From Microcystis sp. T1-4 (GTDB taxonomy: Bacteria > Cyanobacteriota > Cyanobacteriia > Cyanobacteriales > Microcystaceae): DNA of 16,763 nucleotides. Positions 13,770 to 16,763 of the stretch are shown here, one piece after another. The stretch's first letter is position 1. Every line of letters starts with the position of its first letter. The notes under the pieces are model-generated. The model was given only the letters and a program-made list of their open reading frames with translations, was not told where the DNA came from and did no database searches. The stretch lies in NCBI RefSeq assembly GCF_000297435.1, contig NZ_CAIP01000429.1, forward strand, positions 1 to 16,763, in the 5' to 3' direction. The translations under genes were made by a program, and so were the position numbers.

Positions 13770-16703
13770 ATGGCCTTTTCCCCCGAAATTCCCTACTATA
13801 AAATTATTAAACAAGCACAATTAACCCCTGATGCGATCGCTGTTTTAGATGAGACTTGTCCCCTAACTTATCAACAATTAGACCATCTTTCTAATCAAGT
13901 TGCTGCTTATTTACAGACTCAAGGTGTTAACCCCAATACCAGAGTAGGAATTATGACGGAACGAAATCCGCGCATGATCATTGGTATTTTAGGAATTCTT
14001 AAAGCAGGGGGCTGTTATGTACCCTTAGATCCCGATTATCCCGTCGAAAGATTGCGTTATATTCTTGATCATGCCACTATCGAGATTTTACTTACCGAAC
14101 ATCAGGTAAGTGAACAGTTAATTTCTTGTGTGACAGAACCTTTACCCTTGCAAACCGTCCTCTTTTTAGATGAAGGAGAAAGATTAAACAAAATTAATGA
14201 TTTAACTCAGATTACCACTTCTATCTGGCAAAAACACAGTAAAGAATCCATAAATCTTTGTAATCGTCCTGAGGATTTAATGGTAATTCTTTATACCTCT
14301 GGCTCAACAGGACGGCCAAAAGGGGTAATGTTAAACCATCGCGGTTATATGAATCGTCTAGAATGGATGCAAAAGACATTTTCCCTGAAAACAGGCGACC
14401 GCGTGGCACAACGCACCTCTTTTTGCTTCGATATTTCCGTATGGGAAATTTTCTGGACGTTAATGGAAGGTGCAACAATATGTCCCGTCAAACGCGAAGT
14501 AGTCTTAAATCCTTGGCAATTTGCTGCATGGATTAAAAAGACTAAAATTAATGTAATGCACTTTGTTCCCTCCCTCTTTGGGGAATTTATCAGTGCGATT
14601 GAAAACGAATCTTGGACATTTCCTGATTTACGCTGGTTAATCTTTAGTGGGGAAGCCTTACCCATGTCTTTTATCCAAAAATGGCTTGATTGTTATGGAT
14701 TAAAGACAGGTTTAGCCAATCTTTATGGACCGACAGAAGCCTCAATTGATGTGACTTACCATATTATTACAGAACGTCCTGACGAACGCACCAGCAGCCA
14801 AATTCCCATCGGAAAAGCGATCGATAATGTCTATCTCAAAGTGTTGGATGATCAGATGCAACTTGTTAAACAAGGGGAAATGGGAGAACTTTGGCTTGGT
14901 GGCGTACAATTAGCGTTAGGATACCTCAAAGATACTGAAAAAACCGCTAAAGCGTTCTGTTCTAATCCTTTTTCTGATGTCTCTGGCGACTATATTTATC
15001 GGACAGGCGATCTAGTCAAGGAATTACCCGATGGTACGCTGGAATATCATGGACGTATCGATAATATGGTCAAAATTCGGGGTTTTCGCATTGAACTAGG
15101 GGAAATTGAGAGCATCTTAACCACTCATCCCAACGTACGGGAGTCCGCCGTTTTAGCTATTGATTACGGCGAAGGACAAAAACGATTAATTGCTTGTTTA
15201 TCGGGGGATAAAATCAAAAACCGAGTTCTCAAAGCACATTTAGAGCAGAAACTCCCCCATTACATGATTCCTCAACGATTCGCTTGGTTTCCACAACTTG
15301 CTAAGAATCATAACGGAAAGTTAGACCGTAAAGCATTAGCCGCCGAATTACTTCCTGCTCCCGCTGCTCCCGCTGCTCCCCCTACTCCTTCTCTTATACC
15401 CCTTGGACCGGCACAAAGTTGGTTAGTCAACTATTTTGAACCTCCCTATCAATGGTTGGGTTATACTCGTTTTCTCTATCATCAGTCTTTGAATCTTGAT
15501 ATTTTCAATCAAGCTGCTAATCTTTTGGTGCAACGTCATGAAGCTTTTCGGACGGTTTGCCTACAAAATCAAGGTAAATGGCAGCAATACCTGATCAATG
15601 ATCCTCAACCTATCCTAGCAAATTATTGGGATGGAAGCCACTTAACAGAAGCAGAACGTAATGCTAAAATCAAAGCTCAAATGTCAGATTTAGCTAAAAC
15701 AATCCAGATTGACCGTTGGCCACTCACTGCCACTCTTGTGGTTAAAGTTAGTCCCTATTGCTACGATATTACGATGATCGCTCACCACATCATTGCCGAT
15801 ATGTTAAGTGCAACCATCTTGTTTAAGGAACTTTGGAGTGCCTATCATCAATTATTGGTAGGAAGTGAGCCGACTTTTTCTAACCCTAATCCTCAGTCTT
15901 ACTTAGATTTTGTACAAGTCTTGAGGGATGAGGAGAAAAAAGGAACAATGAACGAACACTTGAATTATTGGAAGGAACAATTTCCCGATGCAGAGGGTCG
16001 CTTTGAAGTCCCCGTCGATCATGTCAAAGGCCCAAATATTGAAGCTTCTGCCGAAAGTGAGCGATTTGTCCTAAGTAAAGCGCAAACTAAACAGTTATTA
16101 AGCCAAGGCAAGGCTTATTATCAGTCTAACTTTTATCCTATTCTCCTTGCTCCTTTATACCGTTTATTAGGTGATTGGAGTCAACGCCAACAGGTGGTTA
16201 TCAGTCATCGTAGTCATGGGCGAGATTTAGGCGAAGGTCAGCCTTTTATGGAAAGTATGGGCAATTATGCTGTAAATTTTCCCATAGGCATTAATTTATC
16301 CACTTCTACGACTTGGGAAAAAACTATCAGTACCATCAATGAGCAGTTTGAAAGCTTACCAATGAATGGCGTAACTTATGATTGGATCGGTGAGTCTTTA
16401 CCTGAATATCTCTATCCTGATAGTAATTTAACCTCAGTACGGGCTAATTATCTGGGAAATCGTTCTGTTCCTCTCTCTGACTTGTTTGAGTTTGTTTATG
16501 GCGAGCGCGATTGTCGTTTATCGCCACCGGATCAAAAACGTACCACATTGATTGAATTCTTTTTCCTAATCATAGATGGTCAGTTAGAGATAAGAATTGA
16601 ATATTCTCGTAATTTCCATCTTCCTACGACCATTCAAAAAATCGGACAAGATTATCTCATTCTTCTTGAGGAATTAGAGCCTATTGACGTTGCTGATTCG
16701 TAA
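13770..16703 (+). CDS. NRPS protein with adenylation (predicted serine) and condensation domains, no carrier, 977 aa
   Basis: The adenylation domain (~10-525) has all main core motifs: YTSGSTGRPKG (175-185), FDISVWE, NLYGPTEAS (317-325), GELWLGG (372-378), YRTGD (410-414), GRIDNMVKIRGFRIELGEIE (428-447) and Lys517 in NGKLDR. By alignment to the GrsA positions, pocket residues are Asp221, Ile222, Trp225, His264, Ile291, Ser293, Leu318, Ile326, Asp327 and Lys517. The classic serine code is DVWHLSLIDK, so L-Ser is predicted. A Pro/Ala-rich linker (529-546) leads straight to a condensation-type domain (~545-970) with HHIIADM (672-678) in place of HHxxxDG, and SHRSHGRD (812-819). No PCP lies between A and C or after C, and there is no thioesterase. 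The A domain probably charges the terminal carrier of the preceding protein. The C domain may pass the chain to an off-window carrier, or release it onto an amine or alcohol. AGAGGA (13756-13761) is eight bases before the ATG. Confidence 0.93.
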   Translation: MAFSPEIPYYKIIKQAQLTPDAIAVLDETCPLTYQQLDHLSNQVAAYLQTQGVNPNTRVGIMTERNPRMIIGILGILKAGGCYVPLDPDYPVERLRYILDHATIEILLTEHQVSEQLISCVTEPLPLQTVLFLDEGERLNKINDLTQITTSIWQKHSKESINLCNRPEDLMVILYTSGSTGRPKGVMLNHRGYMNRLEWMQKTFSLKTGDRVAQRTSFCFDISVWEIFWTLMEGATICPVKREVVLNPWQFAAWIKKTKINVMHFVPSLFGEFISAIENESWTFPDLRWLIFSGEALPMSFIQKWLDCYGLKTGLANLYGPTEASIDVTYHIITERPDERTSSQIPIGKAIDNVYLKVLDDQMQLVKQGEMGELWLGGVQLALGYLKDTEKTAKAFCSNPFSDVSGDYIYRTGDLVKELPDGTLEYHGRIDNMVKIRGFRIELGEIESILTTHPNVRESAVLAIDYGEGQKRLIACLSGDKIKNRVLKAHLEQKLPHYMIPQRFAWFPQLAKNHNGKLDRKALAAELLPAPAAPAAPPTPSLIPLGPAQSWLVNYFEPPYQWLGYTRFLYHQSLNLDIFNQAANLLVQRHEAFRTVCLQNQGKWQQYLINDPQPILANYWDGSHLTEAERNAKIKAQMSDLAKTIQIDRWPLTATLVVKVSPYCYDITMIAHHIIADMLSATILFKELWSAYHQLLVGSEPTFSNPNPQSYLDFVQVLRDEEKKGTMNEHLNYWKEQFPDAEGRFEVPVDHVKGPNIEASAESERFVLSKAQTKQLLSQGKAYYQSNFYPILLAPLYRLLGDWSQRQQVVISHRSHGRDLGEGQPFMESMGNYAVNFPIGINLSTSTTWEKTISTINEQFESLPMNGVTYDWIGESLPEYLYPDSNLTSVRANYLGNRSVPLSDLFEFVYGERDCRLSPPDQKRTTLIEFFFLIIDGQLEIRIEYSRNFHLPTTIQKIGQDYLILLEELEPIDVADS
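15355..15381 (+). repeat. Three 9-bp tandem repeats encoding a Pro/Ala linker
   Basis: CTGCTCCCG, CTGCTCCCG and CTGCTCCCC lie in tandem and encode the flexible APAAPAAPPT stretch between the A and C domains. It is GC-rich against its AT-rich surroundings. Slippage could change the linker length by three residues without a frameshift. Confidence 0.8.
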
Positions 16704-16763
16704 CCGTTCAGGGGGGGGTGTCAAGCAGCCAGTGGCATTGACTCAGTGGCAGAACTCTCCTAG
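16704..16763. other. Downstream end of window, no gene recognised
   Basis: The final 60 bases contain a run of eight G (16711-16718) and two copies of CAGTGGCA (16730-16737 and 16744-16751). No start codon with a convincing ribosome-binding site is seen. The sequence could be the edge of an intergenic repeat or insertion element, but too little is visible to tell. Confidence 0.4.

Noticed and set aside
15400..16690. Epimerisation domain at the end of the A-C protein
   Set aside because: SHRSHGRD is suggestive, but there is no preceding PCP and the MGNYAVNFPI segment fits condensation domains better. The general condensation call is kept.

Overview
The window is a stretch of an AT-rich cyanobacterial chromosome carrying most of a modular polyketide / nonribosomal peptide assembly line. 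The cyanobacterial assignment rests on six copies of the HIP1 octamer GCGATCGC (starting at 4222, 4390, 7439, 8805, 10240 and 13833), on intergenic heptad repeats and GC-rich palindromes of the kind common in cyanobacteria, and on the protein style. It resembles unicellular or colonial genera such as Crocosphaera, Cyanothece, Gloeothece or Microcystis, but the genus cannot be fixed from the sequence alone.

Layout. Bases 1-500 hold the 3' end of an AraC-family regulator cut by the left edge. It converges, across a perfect hairpin (568-586), on a reverse-strand gene of unknown function (601-1119). An AT-rich spacer (1120-1403) carries a plausible promoter and short direct repeats, and may encode a 17-residue hydrophobic peptide. 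Five genes then run on the + strand with no clear internal terminator: a stand-alone acyl carrier protein (1404-1667), a flavin-dependent halogenase-like oxidoreductase (1730-3529), PKS module 1 (KS-AT-KR-ACP, 3643-8376), a hybrid PKS/NRPS protein (KS-AT-ACP-ACP-C-carrier, 8454-13553) and an NRPS protein with only adenylation and condensation domains (A-C, 13770-16703). The last 60 bases hold no recognisable gene.

Working model (inference). An acyl group on the free ACP is oxidised or halogenated by the flavoenzyme and passed to PKS 1. PKS 1 adds one malonyl unit and reduces the keto group to a hydroxyl. The hybrid protein adds a second malonyl unit with no reduction, held on one of two nearly identical ACPs, and its C domain joins the chain to an amino acid on the C-terminal carrier. 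That protein has no adenylation domain. The next protein starts with one whose binding-pocket residues read DIWHISLIDK, one change from the classic serine code, so it probably loads serine in trans. Normal C-A-PCP-C order has thus become C-PCP on one protein and A-C on the next. Both C domains have altered HHxxxDG motifs (EHLISDG and HHIIADM). No starter-activating enzyme (for example a fatty acyl-AMP ligase), no thioesterase or reductase and no carrier after the last C domain is visible; these may lie outside the window or be absent. I do not recognise the pathway as a characterised one.

Mobile and repetitive DNA is prominent around the megasynthase genes: a roughly 105-bp MITE-like imperfect palindrome just after the hybrid gene, a GC-rich palindrome before the A-C gene whose degenerate relatives seem to sit inside the coding sequence of a linker in the hybrid protein, heptads after PKS 1, and an internal duplication of an ACP domain.
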